NCBI RefSeq assembly: GCF_002102175.1
Contig: NZ_LQOX01000109.1
Location: forward strand, 1-64,000
DNA: 64,000 nt
Direction of reading: 5' to 3'
From: Mycobacterium gastri
Lineage (GTDB): Bacteria > Actinomycetota > Actinomycetes > Mycobacteriales > Mycobacteriaceae
Shown in pieces: positions 52,800 through 62,851 of the stretch. The position numbers and the translations under genes are program-made. The notes beneath the pieces are model-generated. The model searched no databases. It was not told the DNA's origin and worked only from the letters and a program-made list of their open reading frames with translations. Each line of letters begins with the position of its first letter. Within the stretch, counting starts at the first letter, position 1.

Positions 52800-53753
52800 T
52801 CAGGCCGGCGTCGGATAGCTGACCCCCGTGAGACGCTCGGAAACCTCCCAGAGACGTCGGCAGTCAGCATCGTTGCGGGCCCGGGCGGGCACCTTGGCCT
52901 CCGTGACGCCGCCGCCGGCTGCCTCGTAAAAGCCCCGGGGGCCGTAGAACACCCCGCCCTCAGCCTGCGGGGTGGCGGCCGCATACAGCGCGGGCAGTAT
53001 CCCCTCGTCGATCTCCTGCCAAAAGAACGGAGTCCAACGCCACGACGCCTGGTACAGCCGCTGCATCAGCGCCGGCTTCTCCCGGCCATGCGAAGGTCCG
53101 CTGATCTGCAGGTTGGTCTTGGTCAACCCGGGGTGCGCGGCATTGGACATGATGCCCCAGCCGGCCTCGCGGCTTCGGCGGTCCAGCTCTCGCGCGAACA
53201 TCAGCACCGCCAACTTCGACTGTCCGTAGGCCGTCATGGGGGCGTAGGACTTTTCGAACTGCAAGTCGTCGAAGTGGACACGGCCGCGCCGTGCCGCCAA
53301 GCTGCTCAGCGAGACCACCCGCGCGGCCGTCGCCGCGCGCAGCAGCGGCAGCACCTGGGCGGTCAGCGCGAAGTGACCGAGATGGTTGCTGCCGAACTGC
53401 AATTCGAAGCCGTCGGCGGTGGTGTCGCGTTCGGGTGGGGTCATGACGCCGGCGTTGTTGATCAGAATGTCGATCGGGCGGCCTTCGGAGTTCAATTGCT
53501 CACCCAACTCGGCGACGGAGGACAACGACGACAGGTCGAGTGCCCTGATGGTCAGCTTGGCGTCGGGAACCGCGGTGCGGATCTGCTCGATCGCAGCCTC
53601 GCCCTTGGCGCGGTTGCGGATTGCCATCACCACCTCGGCGCCGGACGCCGAGAGCCGTCGGGCCAGCCCGAACCCGAGCCCGCTGTTGGCGCCGGTGACG
53701 ACGGCGAGCTTCCCGGACAGATCGGGCACCGTGGCGATCAGATCGTTAGCCAT
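52800..53753 (-). CDS. Short-chain dehydrogenase/reductase (Rv2263-like)
   Basis: A 317-residue SDR, the same length as Rv2263. The NAD(P) loop is [16 protein letters not shown] (residues about 20-35), NNAGVM follows strand 4, and the catalytic Ser-Tyr-Lys are in SLSSLAAR, then YGQSK. It has the retinol/protochlorophyllide-dehydrogenase-like arrangement and an extended C-terminus. Substrate unknown. ATG 53753 fits the conserved [15 protein letters not shown] start; the long frame further upstream is discarded. It diverges from lnt by 70 bp. Confidence 0.85.
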   Translation of the reverse strand: MANDLIATVPDLSGKLAVVTGANSGLGFGLARRLSASGAEVVMAIRNRAKGEAAIEQIRTAVPDAKLTIRALDLSSLSSVAELGEQLNSEGRPIDILINNAGVMTPPERDTTADGFELQFGSNHLGHFALTAQVLPLLRAATAARVVSLSSLAARRGRVHFDDLQFEKSYAPMTAYGQSKLAVLMFARELDRRSREAGWGIMSNAAHPGLTKTNLQISGPSHGREKPALMQRLYQASWRWTPFFWQEIDEGILPALYAAATPQAEGGVFYGPRGFYEAAGGGVTEAKVPARARNDADCRRLWEVSERLTGVSYPTPA

Positions 53754-53823
53754 GCGTTTCACTCCTTTCCGGTGGCGCCTGTCTAGTGTCCTCTTTCCCT
53801 CGCCGTCGCAGAATCCGACCGGC

Positions 53824-55335
53824 ATGCTGAACACCATGGCCCTCCATTTGGGAACGTGCCGGCGGCGCGTCCCCGGATGGGCGGCGGCGTTGGTCTTGGG
53901 CGCGCTACCGGCGCTGGCTTTCCCGGCGCCATCGTGGTGGTGGCTGGCGTGGTTCGCGGTGGTGCCGCTGCTGCTGGCGGTGCGGGCCGCGGCCACATCG
54001 TGGGACGGCGCCGTGCGGGCCTGCTGGGGTGTCGGCGGGTTTGTGCTGACCACTCAATACTGGCTGGCGACCAGCACCGGACCGCTGTTGGTGGTGTACG
54101 CCATGGGCCTGGGTGCCCTGTGGCTGCCGTGGGGATGGATCGCCCACCGGCTGCTGTCGGCGCCGATGACCGCCGGCCGCATGGCTGCGGCGGTGGTGGT
54201 GCTGCCCAGCGCGTGGGTGGCGGCCGAAGCGGTGCGGGCGTGGCCCCCGTTGGGCGGTCCGTGGGCGCTCTTGGGCGCGTCGCAGTGGAATCAGCCCGTC
54301 ACCCTGGCCTCGGCATCGCTGGGCGGAGTGTGGCTGACGAGCTTCCTGATGGTCGCTGCCAATGCCGCCATCGCCGTCGCGATCGTGTACCACGGCCCGA
54401 TGGGGCTGGTCGCGCTGGGGTGTGCGGTGGCATGCGCGGGACTCGGACCGGCGTGGTATCTGCTGGGCCCGGCGCCCGCCTCCGGTCCGACGGTGCGAGT
54501 CGCGCTGGTACAGCCCGGCGACATCGACGATGCGACCGCCCGTGCGGCGGCCAGTGAGGCGATCACGGCCACCCTCGTAGGCCAGCGGGTGGACTTGGTG
54601 GTCTGGGGCGAAAGCAGCGTGGGGCAGGATCTCACCGGACATCCCGAGGTGCTGGCCCGGCTGGCGGAGTTGTCGCGGCGGGTGGGCGCCGAGCTGCTGG
54701 TCAACGTCGATGCGGCAGCGCCGGGCGGGGGCATCTACAAGTCGTCGGTACTCGTGGGTGCGGGCGGAGTGCTCGGCATCTACCACAAGACCCGTCTGGT
54801 GCCGTTCGGCGAATATGTGCCGCTGCGGCCGCTGGTCGGCTGGGTCACCCGCCACAGCAAGGCCGCCGCCGAAGACCGGAAGCGGGGACCGGGGCCGGTG
54901 GTGCTGTCTGCCGGTGGTCTCGATATCGGGCCGTTGATCAGCTATGAGGCGACGTTTTCCGATCTGGCGCGGCGCGAAGCACTGCTGGGGGCCGAGCTGT
55001 TGGCGTATCAGAGTTCCACCTCGACGTTTCAAGGCAGTTGGGCGCAGCCGCAATTGGCCACGCAGCCCGCGGTACGTGCGGTCGAGGCGGGCCGCCCGGC
55101 GGTGCACGCCGGGTTGTCCGGCGACAGTTCGGCTTTCGACGTCCGGGGGCACCGGCTGGCGTGGTGCCCGTCGGATTTCCGGGGGGCCGTAGTGGTCAGC
55201 GTTCCGTTGGGCTCAAGCACCACGGTGTACCAACGGCTGGGGGATTGGGTGCCGGTGACCGCGTTTGTGGTGCTTACCGGTGTTGTGGTCGTCGCGATGC
55301 TTCGTGCCCGTCGGCGTGCCAAACTGCGTGGATGA
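53824..55335 (+). CDS. lnt: Apolipoprotein N-acyltransferase homologue, Cys nucleophile replaced by Ser
   Basis: A 503-residue Lnt family protein: about six N-terminal membrane helices (20-215), then a nitrilase domain. The catalytic Glu is E263 (WGES), Lys is K322 (YHKTR) and the essential loop Glu is E330 (FGEY), but the nucleophile position reads LISYE with Ser373 where Lnt enzymes have Cys (codon AGC at 54940-54942). It would N-acylate lipoproteins only if Ser can work. In H37Rv I recall the gene is split as Rv2262c/Rv2261c and carries the same Cys-to-Ser change; here it is one whole frame. It overlaps the next gene by ATGA. The functional mycobacterial Lnt is thought to be fused to Ppm1 elsewhere. 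Confidence 0.85.
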   Translation: MLNTMALHLGTCRRRVPGWAAALVLGALPALAFPAPSWWWLAWFAVVPLLLAVRAAATSWDGAVRACWGVGGFVLTTQYWLATSTGPLLVVYAMGLGALWLPWGWIAHRLLSAPMTAGRMAAAVVVLPSAWVAAEAVRAWPPLGGPWALLGASQWNQPVTLASASLGGVWLTSFLMVAANAAIAVAIVYHGPMGLVALGCAVACAGLGPAWYLLGPAPASGPTVRVALVQPGDIDDATARAAASEAITATLVGQRVDLVVWGESSVGQDLTGHPEVLARLAELSRRVGAELLVNVDAAAPGGGIYKSSVLVGAGGVLGIYHKTRLVPFGEYVPLRPLVGWVTRHSKAAAEDRKRGPGPVVLSAGGLDIGPLISYEATFSDLARREALLGAELLAYQSSTSTFQGSWAQPQLATQPAVRAVEAGRPAVHAGLSGDSSAFDVRGHRLAWCPSDFRGAVVVSVPLGSSTTVYQRLGDWVPVTAFVVLTGVVVVAMLRARRRAKLRG

Positions 55336-56036
55336 ACAGCAGACGGGCCGCCAAGATTTCGCTGACCCTGGCCATCGCGATGTTGGTGGTGTCGGTGGCC
55401 GGCTTCATCACCACGTTGGTGCTCAACGCATTCTTTCTGGACAAGTACAACGCTTACGGCGAAGTGCCCGTCCCCGGATCGGGCAGCGTCCACCTGCCGG
55501 CCGGGGAGGTCAACGTCAGCCTGCACACCGTGGTCATCGGCGGCACCAACGGCACCGGCCTGCCCGTGCCGCCGCTGGGCATCTCGATCGACCCGCCCGA
55601 GGGCGTGCCACAACCGCGGGTCACCGAAAGTATCGGCAGCACAACCACGGTCAACAACGACGCGCATGTGCGGGTGTGGATTGTCCAGGTTCCGGTCGAA
55701 GGCACCTACCGCGTGACGACCGAGGGCCAGGTCGGCGGATACATCAACCCGCGACTGGCTTTCGGTCACCAGAGCTCCTACGGCTATCTGGTATGGGTAT
55801 TCGTCGCCGTCTTCGTCGTCGGCCTGGGGGATCTGGCCTTGTCGGTGATATGGCTGAGTCGCAGCCGGCCTACCGTGGTATCGCCGACTTGGTCGGCGCC
55901 TGTCGAACCCAGCGAGCCCAGCGCCGAAGGAGTTAAGCTTGAGCGGCTCAAAACCATTGCGGCTCTGCGTGATTCAGGGGCACTGACCGAAAGCGAGTTC
56001 CAGGCCGAGAAGCGCCGGATTCTTCAGGGGCACTGA
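55332..56036 (+). CDS. Membrane protein with SHOCT domain
   Basis: A 234-residue protein: helix 1 at about 9-31, an outer beta-rich region (about 40-140) rich in Gly, Val and Thr, helix 2 at about 149-177, then a C-terminal SHOCT motif (LKTIAALRDSGALTESEFQAEKRRIL). SHOCT domains are small oligomerisation modules. Its ATG overlaps the lnt stop (ATGA), so it is co-translated with lnt. Function unknown; no counterpart recalled in the M. tuberculosis operon. Confidence 0.72.
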   Translation: MNSRRAAKISLTLAIAMLVVSVAGFITTLVLNAFFLDKYNAYGEVPVPGSGSVHLPAGEVNVSLHTVVIGGTNGTGLPVPPLGISIDPPEGVPQPRVTESIGSTTTVNNDAHVRVWIVQVPVEGTYRVTTEGQVGGYINPRLAFGHQSSYGYLVWVFVAVFVVGLGDLALSVIWLSRSRPTVVSPTWSAPVEPSEPSAEGVKLERLKTIAALRDSGALTESEFQAEKRRILQGH

Positions 56037-56044
56037 CCGGCCCT

Positions 56045-56662
56045 TCAGCGACCGCGGGCAACCCATTGCTCGTAGTGGACGATCTCGTCGCCGATCGTGG
56101 TGCTGTCGCCGTGACCGGTATACACGACGGTGTCGCCGGGTAACGCCCCGAGCCGTTGCGAGATCGACCGCAGAATCGTGGGGAAGTCGGAAAACGAGCG
56201 TCCGGTTGCCCCGGGTCCGCCGGCGAAGAGGGTGTCACCGCTGAATACGACACCCAGCTCCGGCGCATACCAGCACACCGATCCCGGTGAATGGCCCGGG
56301 GTATGTAGCGCACGCAACTCCGTCCCGGCCACACGCAGCGCCTCTTCGTCGTCGACCGCGCGAAAGTCTTTGTCCGGGTGCGTCATTTGCCACAGCACGT
56401 CGTCGCCGGGGTGCAGTAGCACCGGCGCGTCCAGCGTCTGGCCGAGTTGGGGAGCCACCGTCACGTGGTCGTTGTGGCCATGCGTGCACACCACCGCCAC
56501 CACATTGCGGCCCCGGACCGCCTCGATGATCGGAGCCGCGTCATGGGCGGCGTCGAAAACCACGACCTCGGAGTCGTCGCCGACCAGCCAGATGTTGTTG
56601 TCGACTTCCCAACTGCCGCCGTCGAGTTCGAAAGTCCCATGGGTGACGACGCGCTCGATCAC
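56045..56662 (-). CDS. Metallo-beta-lactamase-fold hydrolase (Rv2260-like)
   Basis: A 205-residue MBL-fold hydrolase of the glyoxalase II type: CTHGHNDH is the HxHxDH metal motif, TPGHSPG the next His, SGDTLF the bridging Asp and YTGHGDST the last His. Its GTG (56662) overlaps the stop of mscR (GTGA). By coupling with mscR it is likely to act on mycothiol thioesters, such as formyl-mycothiol or similar, the analogue of FrmB/glyoxalase. Start confirmed by conserved [10 protein letters not shown]. All metal ligands present. Confidence 0.85.
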   Translation of the reverse strand: MIERVVTHGTFELDGGSWEVDNNIWLVGDDSEVVVFDAAHDAAPIIEAVRGRNVVAVVCTHGHNDHVTVAPQLGQTLDAPVLLHPGDDVLWQMTHPDKDFRAVDDEEALRVAGTELRALHTPGHSPGSVCWYAPELGVVFSGDTLFAGGPGATGRSFSDFPTILRSISQRLGALPGDTVVYTGHGDSTTIGDEIVHYEQWVARGR

Positions 56663-57744
56663 AGCATCACCACCGAGCGCAGCACCTTGCCGTCGTGCAT
56701 CTTGTGGAATGCCTCCTCGACGTCGCCGAGCCCGATTCGTTCGGAGACGAACTTGTCCAGTGGAAGCCGGCCCTGCAGGTAGAGGTCGACCAGGGTGGGG
56801 AAGTCGCGTTCGGGTAGGCAGTCGCCGTACCACGAGGACTTCAACGCTCCGCCGTGGGAGAAGAAGTCCAGCAGCGGCATCTCCAGCCGCATTTCGGGCG
56901 TGGGCACGCCCACCAGTACGAGGGTTCCGGCCAGGTCGCGCCCATAGAACGCCTGTTTCCAGGTTTCGGGCCGGCCGACGGCGTCGATCACCACGTTGGC
57001 GCCGAAGCCGTCGGTGAGGTCCTGGATGGTTGCGACGACGTCGGTTTCGCGGGCGTTGACGGTGTGGGTGGCGCCGAATTCGCGGGCCCACGCCAGCTTG
57101 GTGTCGTCGGTGTCGACGGCGATGATCTGCTTGGCTCCGACCAGCGCGGCGCCGGCGATCGCGGCGTCACCCACCCCGCCGCAGCCGATCACCGCCACGG
57201 TGTCATCGCGGGTAACCCCGCCGGTGTTGATCGCGGCACCGATGCCGGCCATCACTCCGCAGCCCAGCAGACCGGCCACGGCGGGATCGGCTGCCGGATC
57301 GACTTTGGTGCATTGACCGGAGTGCACCAGCGTCTTGTCGGCGAACGCGCCGATGCCCAGCGCGGGGGTCAGTTCGGTGCCGTCGGTCAGCGTCATCTTC
57401 TGTTCGGCATTGAAGGTGTCGAAGCAGTAGTGGGGTCGACCGCGTTTACACGCCCGGCACTGACCACACACGGCGCGCCAGTTCAGGATCACGAAATCGC
57501 CTGGCTCGACCGTGGTCACCCCAGGGCCGACCGCTTCCACGGTGCCCGCGGCCTCGTGGCCCAGCAGGAACGGGTATTCGTCGTTGATGCCGCCCTCGCG
57601 GTAGGTCAGATCGGTGTGGCACACCCCGCAGGCGCTGATGTCGACGACGACCTCGCCGGGCCCGGGCTCTGGGACGATGATGTCCACCAATTCAACGGGC
57701 TCACCCTTTTTTCGTGAAATCACGCCGCGCACTGTCTGATTCAT
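56659..57744 (-). CDS. mscR: S-nitrosomycothiol reductase / mycothiol-dependent formaldehyde dehydrogenase
   Basis: A 361-residue zinc alcohol dehydrogenase, length as in Rv2259. Catalytic zinc ligands are in ACGVCHTD (C39) and GHEAAG (H63, E64) plus a later Cys; the structural zinc site is [15 protein letters not shown]; and the NAD motif is [15 protein letters not shown]. It reduces S-nitrosomycothiol and oxidises hydroxymethyl-mycothiol, protecting from nitric oxide and formaldehyde. It is first in a two-gene unit with the MBL gene. Confidence 0.9.
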   Translation of the reverse strand: MNQTVRGVISRKKGEPVELVDIIVPEPGPGEVVVDISACGVCHTDLTYREGGINDEYPFLLGHEAAGTVEAVGPGVTTVEPGDFVILNWRAVCGQCRACKRGRPHYCFDTFNAEQKMTLTDGTELTPALGIGAFADKTLVHSGQCTKVDPAADPAVAGLLGCGVMAGIGAAINTGGVTRDDTVAVIGCGGVGDAAIAGAALVGAKQIIAVDTDDTKLAWAREFGATHTVNARETDVVATIQDLTDGFGANVVIDAVGRPETWKQAFYGRDLAGTLVLVGVPTPEMRLEMPLLDFFSHGGALKSSWYGDCLPERDFPTLVDLYLQGRLPLDKFVSERIGLGDVEEAFHKMHDGKVLRSVVML

Positions 57745-57867
57745 GGCCCCAACCTATAGCGTGCCGGACAAATTCAGGACGGGTGTTCGGCACCGGTGTT
57801 GTCCAGGGCCGGCGTCGAGAACTGAAAGACCACATTGCGTCCCCGGCGTCGGCGGCATCAGCGGGCT

Positions 57868-58140
57868 GCTGGTGGGGCTGGACGGATTTCGAGGCTCCGG
57901 CACCCATCACGCCGTTGCACGCCGTGCAACAACAAGTAATGAATGCGATCAACCTGCCCTTCGAGTTGGCGACAAGGCGCCCGCTGATCGGCAACGGCAC
58001 CCCCGGTCTGCCCGGCTCCGGCGGGACCGGTGGGATCGGCGGTGCGGGTGCGGTGGTGATCGGCAACGGCGGCAACGGCGCCAATGGCGGCAACGGAACC
58101 ACCGCGGGCGGCGCCGGCACCGGCGGCACCGGCGCACGAT
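57868..58140 (+). pseudogene. PE_PGRS fragment
   Basis: The frame open from 57714 reads [20 protein letters not shown], then [20 protein letters not shown] and [20 protein letters not shown], ending GTGGTGARL. The RPLIGNG and [13 protein letters not shown] signatures are those of the linker and first GGX repeats of a PE_PGRS protein. The PE domain is absent. Without a stop codon it runs directly into the methyltransferase coding frame. It is read as a relic of a PE_PGRS gene joined to this gene. Confidence 0.65.
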
Positions 58141-58202
58141 TGTCCAGAACCGTCTTCGCCTTGGACCAGAGCTCCAACCAGCCCCGTGTAGCGTCGCTGA
58201 TC

Positions 58203-59285
58203 ATGACGGCAACCGAAACCGGCCCCGAAACCAGTGAGGAATTCGGCAACAGAATCGTGGCGGCTATCGACAGCGCGGGTCTGGCGATCCTGCTCAGTGT
58301 CGGCCATCAGACCAGGTTGCTGGACACGATGGCAGAGCTGCCGCCGTCGACCAGCGCCCAGATCGCCGAGGCGGCGGGGCTGCATGAGCGCTACGTCCGG
58401 GAATGGCTGGGTGGCGCGACCGCCGCGCAGGTCGTCGACTACGACCCCGGGAACGCGACGTATGCGCTGCCCGCGCATAGGGCGGCAGCCCTTACCCGAG
58501 CCGCCGGGCCCAACAACCTGGCCCGTGTCACGCAGTTCATCGCGTTGCTCGGTGAAGTCGAGCAAAAGGTCATTGACTGCTTCCGGGTGGGCGGGGGCGT
58601 GCCCTACAGCGATTATCCGCGCTTCCACACGCTGATGGCCGAGATGAGCGGTGAGGTGTTCGACGCCACCCTCGTCGACGTGGTCTTGCCATTGGTCGAG
58701 GGCCTGCCGGAGCGTCTGCGGGCCGGCGTCGAGGTGGCCGATTTCGGTTGCGGCAGCGGGCATGCGGTGAACCTGATGGCACAGGCGTTCCCGCAAAGCC
58801 GGTTCACCGGCATCGACTTCTCGGAGGCGGCGGTGGCGACGGGCGCCGCGGAGGCGGCTGCGCTTGGCCTGAAAAACGCCGCATTCGAGCGACATGACTT
58901 GGCGCAGCTCGACAAGGTCCCCGAAAAAATTGCCGCGTACGACGTGATCACCGCCTTCGACACCATCCACGACCAAGCGCAGCCAGCGCGGGTGCTGCAG
59001 AACATCTATCGAGCCCTGAGACCCGGTGGTGTGCTGCTGATGGTCGACATCAAAGCGTCGAGCCGACTCGAGGACAACATCGGTGTCCCGCTGAGCACCT
59101 ACCTGTACACCACGTCGATGATGCATTGCATGACGGTGTCGTTGGCGCTGGACGGCGTGGGGTTGGGGACCGTGTGGGGCCGCCAGGTGGCCACCTCGAT
59201 GCTCGCCGACGCCGGCTTCAGTGACGTGTACGTGTCCGAGATCGAATCAGATCCGTTGAACAACTACTACATCGCCAGGAAGTGA
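58203..59285 (+). CDS. SAM-dependent methyltransferase with winged-helix domain (Rv2258c-like)
   Basis: A 360-residue O-methyltransferase/transcriptional-regulator-like protein. The N-terminal winged helix (about 1-110) has [22 protein letters not shown]; the methyltransferase domain has [18 protein letters not shown] (motif I), IDFSEAAV (II) and [17 protein letters not shown] (IV). It resembles Rv2258c (353 residues), whose substrate is unknown. ATG at 58203 gives a sensible start ([14 protein letters not shown]); the upstream PE_PGRS fragment is in the same open frame but not part of the family. It is likely co-transcribed with the next two genes. Confidence 0.85.
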   Translation: MTATETGPETSEEFGNRIVAAIDSAGLAILLSVGHQTRLLDTMAELPPSTSAQIAEAAGLHERYVREWLGGATAAQVVDYDPGNATYALPAHRAAALTRAAGPNNLARVTQFIALLGEVEQKVIDCFRVGGGVPYSDYPRFHTLMAEMSGEVFDATLVDVVLPLVEGLPERLRAGVEVADFGCGSGHAVNLMAQAFPQSRFTGIDFSEAAVATGAAEAAALGLKNAAFERHDLAQLDKVPEKIAAYDVITAFDTIHDQAQPARVLQNIYRALRPGGVLLMVDIKASSRLEDNIGVPLSTYLYTTSMMHCMTVSLALDGVGLGTVWGRQVATSMLADAGFSDVYVSEIESDPLNNYYIARK

Positions 59286-59298
59286 AGCGCCGGACTCG

Positions 59299-60117
59299 AT
59301 GGCCGCTTTGGATGTTCTTGACGACTGGCCGGTGCCCGCTGCCGCCGCGGCGGTAATCGGACCCGACGGTGTGCTGGCCACCCATGGCGATACCACGCAG
59401 GTGTTCACGCTCGCGTCGGTCACCAAGCCGTTGGTGGCCCGCGCCGCGCAGATCGCCGTCGAGGAAGGCGTCGTCGACCTCGACACCCCGGCGGGGCCAC
59501 CCGGGTCCACGATCCGTCATCTGCTGGCGCACGCATCCGGGCTGGCGATGCACTCGGCGAAGGAGCTGGCACGGCCCGGCGCCCGCCGGATGTATTCCAA
59601 CTACGGCTTCACTGTGCTTGCCGAAGCAGTGCAGCGGGAATCGGGAATCGAATTCGGCAGCTATCTGACCCAGGCGGTGTTCGAGCCATTGGGCATGGCG
59701 ACCACCCGGCTGCATGGCGGTGCGGCCGCAGCCGGGTTCGGCGCCACCTCGACGGTCACCGACTTGGCATTGTTCGCCGGTGATCTGTTGCGCCCGTCGA
59801 CGGTCTCCCGGCAGATGCACGACGTGGCGACCACCGTGCAGTTCCCGCGCCTGGACGGGGTGTTGCCCGGATACGGTGTCCAGCGCCCCAATGACTGGGG
59901 GCTGGGGTTTGAGATCAGGGATGCCAAGTCGCCGCACTGGACGGGTACCCGCAATTCGCCGCGAACGTACGGCCATTTCGGTCAGGCAGGCGGGTTCATC
60001 TGGGCCGATCCCGACGCGGACTTGGCGCTGGTGGTCCTCACGGATCGTGATTTCGGCGAGTGGGCCCGAGGGCCCTGGCCGGCGATTTCGGACTCGGTTT
60101 TGGCCGAGCACAGCTAA
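59299..60117 (+). CDS. Beta-lactamase-like serine hydrolase (Rv2257c-like)
   Basis: A 272-residue class C/DD-peptidase-like hydrolase, the same length as Rv2257c. The catalytic SxxK is SVTK in LASVTKPL, the YxN motif is YSNYG, and the third motif is HFGQAGGF in place of KTG. The fold is that of penicillin-binding proteins and esterases; no signal peptide, so cytosolic esterase action is likely. Start ATG 59299, 13 bp after the methyltransferase stop. Confidence 0.83.
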   Translation: MAALDVLDDWPVPAAAAAVIGPDGVLATHGDTTQVFTLASVTKPLVARAAQIAVEEGVVDLDTPAGPPGSTIRHLLAHASGLAMHSAKELARPGARRMYSNYGFTVLAEAVQRESGIEFGSYLTQAVFEPLGMATTRLHGGAAAAGFGATSTVTDLALFAGDLLRPSTVSRQMHDVATTVQFPRLDGVLPGYGVQRPNDWGLGFEIRDAKSPHWTGTRNSPRTYGHFGQAGGFIWADPDADLALVVLTDRDFGEWARGPWPAISDSVLAEHS

Positions 60118-60261
60118 TCCGGACTGCACACTAGCGCAACACCGGTCCCACAAGGCACAATAGACACGCAAGACAACAATAATTTCAGGGTAGGCATCTC
60201 GCTCGCTCGGGTTCGCCAGGTCGTTGGGGAAGACGTCCCTCGCGGAACCGAAGGAGCAGAG

Positions 60262-60774
60262 ATGCGTGCGTCGAATCAGTTCGCCGACGTGACGACCGGC
60301 GTGGTGTACATCCACGCTTCGCCCGCGGCGGTATGCCCGCATGTCGAGTGGGCGTTGTCGTCGACCCTGCAGGCCAAGGCGAATCTGGTCTGGACGCCGC
60401 AGCCGGCGATGCCCGGGCAATTGCGTGCGGTCACCAACTGGGTGGGGCCGGTGGGCACCGGCGCCCGGCTGGCCAATGCGTTGCGTTCGTGGTCGGTGCT
60501 GCGGTTCGAGGTCACCGAGGATCCCAGCCCAGGAGTCGACGGGCAGCGGTTCAGCCACACCCCGCAGCTGGGTTTGTGGAGCGGTGCGATGAGCGCCAAC
60601 GGCGACATCATGGTGGGGGAGATGCGGCTGCGGACGTTGATGGCGCAGGGCGCTGACACCCTTGCCGCCGAGCTGGATTCGGTGCTGGGAACTGCGTGGG
60701 ACGAGGCGCTCGAGGTGTACCGAGACGGTGGCGACGCGGGTGAGGTCGCGTGGTTGAGCCGCGGAGTCGGTTAG
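60262..60774 (+). CDS. Conserved mycobacterial protein (Rv2256c-like)
   Basis: A 170-residue protein matching the position of Rv2256c. It opens MRASNQFADVTTGVVYIHAS and has ALSSTLQAKANLVWTPQPAM followed by RFEVTEDPSPGVDGQRFSHT. DUF3145 is the domain I would expect. ATG 60262 with a strong GAAGGAG at the right distance. It may be read from its own promoter in the 144-bp gap. Function unknown. Confidence 0.75.
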   Translation: MRASNQFADVTTGVVYIHASPAAVCPHVEWALSSTLQAKANLVWTPQPAMPGQLRAVTNWVGPVGTGARLANALRSWSVLRFEVTEDPSPGVDGQRFSHTPQLGLWSGAMSANGDIMVGEMRLRTLMAQGADTLAAELDSVLGTAWDEALEVYRDGGDAGEVAWLSRGVG

Positions 60775-60807
60775 CTAACCCCGGCGCGACTCCTTCGGGT
60801 CGCAGTA

Positions 60808-61130
60808 TTAACTGAGTTTTTCCGGGACGATGCGTCCCCGGGGCGAGCCTGGCGAGGATGGGTTCTGCGGTCGCGGTCCCAACGTGTGGTCGTGGGCATC
60901 GTTGTGTGAGTCGACGCATCCCTGGATCGAGGCGATCAGGTCGGGAACCAGAGAATGAAATGCATACCGACACAACGACTTATCGGTCAGCTCGGGTAAC
61001 CAGCGGTCCGCCTGGAACTTGACAAGCCACTGTTGGACATCGGGTGCTTGTGGGTGGAGGAGTGTCCAGGATCCAGCGATGCAGCGGACGGCATTGTTGG
61101 TGCCGATCTCCTGGATGGCGGGATCGAGGG
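60808..61130 (-). pseudogene. IS630-like transposase remnant
   Basis: The complement reads HPQAPDVQQWLVKFQ and RWLPELTDKSLCRYAFHSLV, then PDLIASIQGCVDSHNDA, which fits, with gaps, the region around the last catalytic acid of IS630-family DDE transposases (V-x-R-W-F-x-x-L-T-D-K-x-L-R-R). The N-terminal parts and the inverted repeats are missing. Dead element in the position of Rv2255c/Rv2254c. Confidence 0.5.
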
Positions 61131-61289
61131 CTTGCGGCCTCGCCCTCACGGGCCTGCCCTCGCGGTCGACGTCGGCTTGGCCGGAGCCGAAGTCGGGGGT
61201 AAGGGTGCCTGGTGTGCGCCGGAGCAAAAGACACCTGGTCATCGGCGCCCACGGACAAGTCGGAGATCAACACCGGGCGACCGGGAAAT

Positions 61290-61753
61290 TTCAGGCTGGG
61301 CAACCGGTCCGTAAATGGAATAGGAAATAAGACTGTTATATGCCATCGCAAGCTGAGACGCTATCCAACACCCAAACCGACCGTACAGTTATTTCAAGCC
61401 AAGCGCTAATCAAAAACCATTATTAATCAATAACATAGAGTTATTGACCTTCATCGATTCCGGCCCGCGATGCTGGTGCGTAGACGGCGCCGATGGCCTG
61501 ATGTGTCGCGTTCACCGGTCCGCTTCAAGTTGACACCGCCGGCCCACCGTGCCGTAAACTGCCGCAAGTATGTTGCGACTTGTCCGAACTAGCGAGTCAA
61601 TGCCGAATCTTTATCAGAACAAACCGGACTTCAGATTCTTAACGAGAAGGTCCGTTTACTTACGCTGCCTGGACGAAGCTCATTCACAAGTTCGGATCTT
61701 GACTTGAAATCAGCCGTATGGGTTCAGCACGCTAAAGAAGGGTCGAAACACAA
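61290..61753. other. AT-rich intergenic stretch upstream of a secreted-protein gene
   Basis: About 460 bp, much richer in A/T than the rest of the window, with no gene. A weak ribosome site (AAGAAGGG) precedes the ATG at 61754. A promoter and perhaps further IS debris are likely. Confidence 0.45.
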
Positions 61754-62098
61754 ATGAAGTCGTACCTCACTCGCCTTGGCGCCGCGACGTTGGGCTGTGC
61801 TGCGGTGATTGTGTCTTCTGCCGCGGTTGCCAGCGCTGATCCACCGGACCCGCACAAGCCCAACATGACGATGGGCTACTGCCCGGGCGGGCGTTGGGGT
61901 TTTGGCGAGTTGGCCGTGTGCGACGGCGAGAAGTATCCCGACGGGTCGTTCTGGCACCAGTGGATGCGAACCTATATCACCGGGCCGCAGTGGTACTACG
62001 ACTGCGTAGGCGGCGACGAGCCGCTGCCGGGTCCGCCACCGCCTGGTGGTTGCGACGGCGCGATTCCGCCCGACCAGCCTGACGCGCCCGCCACCTGA
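61754..62098 (+). CDS. Small secreted Cys/Pro/Gly protein
   Basis: A 114-residue exported protein: signal peptide 1-28 (LGCAAVIVSSAAVASA|D), then MGYCPGGRWGFGELAVCDGE, YPDGSFWHQWMRTY and YYDCVGGDEPLPGPPPPGG. Four or five Cys suggest two disulfides. It looks like a conserved mycobacterial family of secreted proteins of unknown role. The AxA cleavage site is clear. Not part of the M. tuberculosis Rv2251-Rv2256 run as I recall it. Confidence 0.75.
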   Translation: MKSYLTRLGAATLGCAAVIVSSAAVASADPPDPHKPNMTMGYCPGGRWGFGELAVCDGEKYPDGSFWHQWMRTYITGPQWYYDCVGGDEPLPGPPPPGGCDGAIPPDQPDAPAT

Positions 62099-62262
62099 GT
62101 TGGATCCGGTTGTCTGCGAAGCCCGACATCCGGCAGCAACCGCCGGCGGAGACGCCCACGCGGCGACGACGCGGGAACTGACGTTCACACCGCACCTGCG
62201 GTCTGAACCGAGACGCCCGAGCACGGCGATGGCGAACACCTCACCACAATTTTCGACACGCT

Positions 62263-62790
62263 TTAGACAACATTCTCCGGCTCAAAGGCCGGCTTGGCCG
62301 ATACCGGCATGTCGACATTTCCCTTGCAGGCGCCGCTGGTGATGTCGGTATGGAACACGCCGGTGAGGATTCCGTGCGGCCCGGGGGTATATACCGCAAT
62401 GGAGTTGGCCGGGTCGTACTCGATTGTCCCGTCGGGCAGCAGGCAGTCCCATTTCCAGGCGGTCTCTCGCACCCATTGGGAGCCGTTCCAGGTGTATTCG
62501 ATTGGGCGCTGGATGAACTCATTTTTGGCCGGCGGCCCATCGGTCACCGTGGCGATACAGACGCCCGCCGCACAGCTCGAGCTGAAGGAGTATTTGGCCC
62601 GGTGGGCGTATTCTGGTGCACTCGCTGCGATGCTGGTTCCGGTTTTCGCGTTGGCCCCGAACGTCACGACGTATTGTCCATTCCAGCTCGGAGTCTCCTC
62701 GGCCGTCGCGCGGGGAGCTTCCGACATGCAGACACAACACAACGACGCGGCAGCCAGCGTGACGAGCGCGGTTTGGCGAAGCCCGGACAT
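62263..62790 (-). CDS. Secreted protein (Rv2253-like)
   Basis: A 175-residue exported protein matching Rv2253 by position. The signal peptide covers about 1-30 (VTLAAASLCCVCMSEAPRATA), followed by WNGQYVVTFGANAKTGTSIA, two Cys pairs (CAAGVC, CLLPDG...GACKG) and an EYTWNGSQWV strand. Beta-rich extracellular domain of unknown function. It lies 61 bp from dagK, same direction, and may be its operon partner. Confidence 0.8.
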   Translation of the reverse strand: MSGLRQTALVTLAAASLCCVCMSEAPRATAEETPSWNGQYVVTFGANAKTGTSIAASAPEYAHRAKYSFSSSCAAGVCIATVTDGPPAKNEFIQRPIEYTWNGSQWVRETAWKWDCLLPDGTIEYDPANSIAVYTPGPHGILTGVFHTDITSGACKGNVDMPVSAKPAFEPENVV

Positions 62791-62851
62791 CTTTCCTCCC
62801 TGATCGGGCTTGATCGGGTTTGAAAAGATGTCGGGTTCGGTGACCGAGTCG

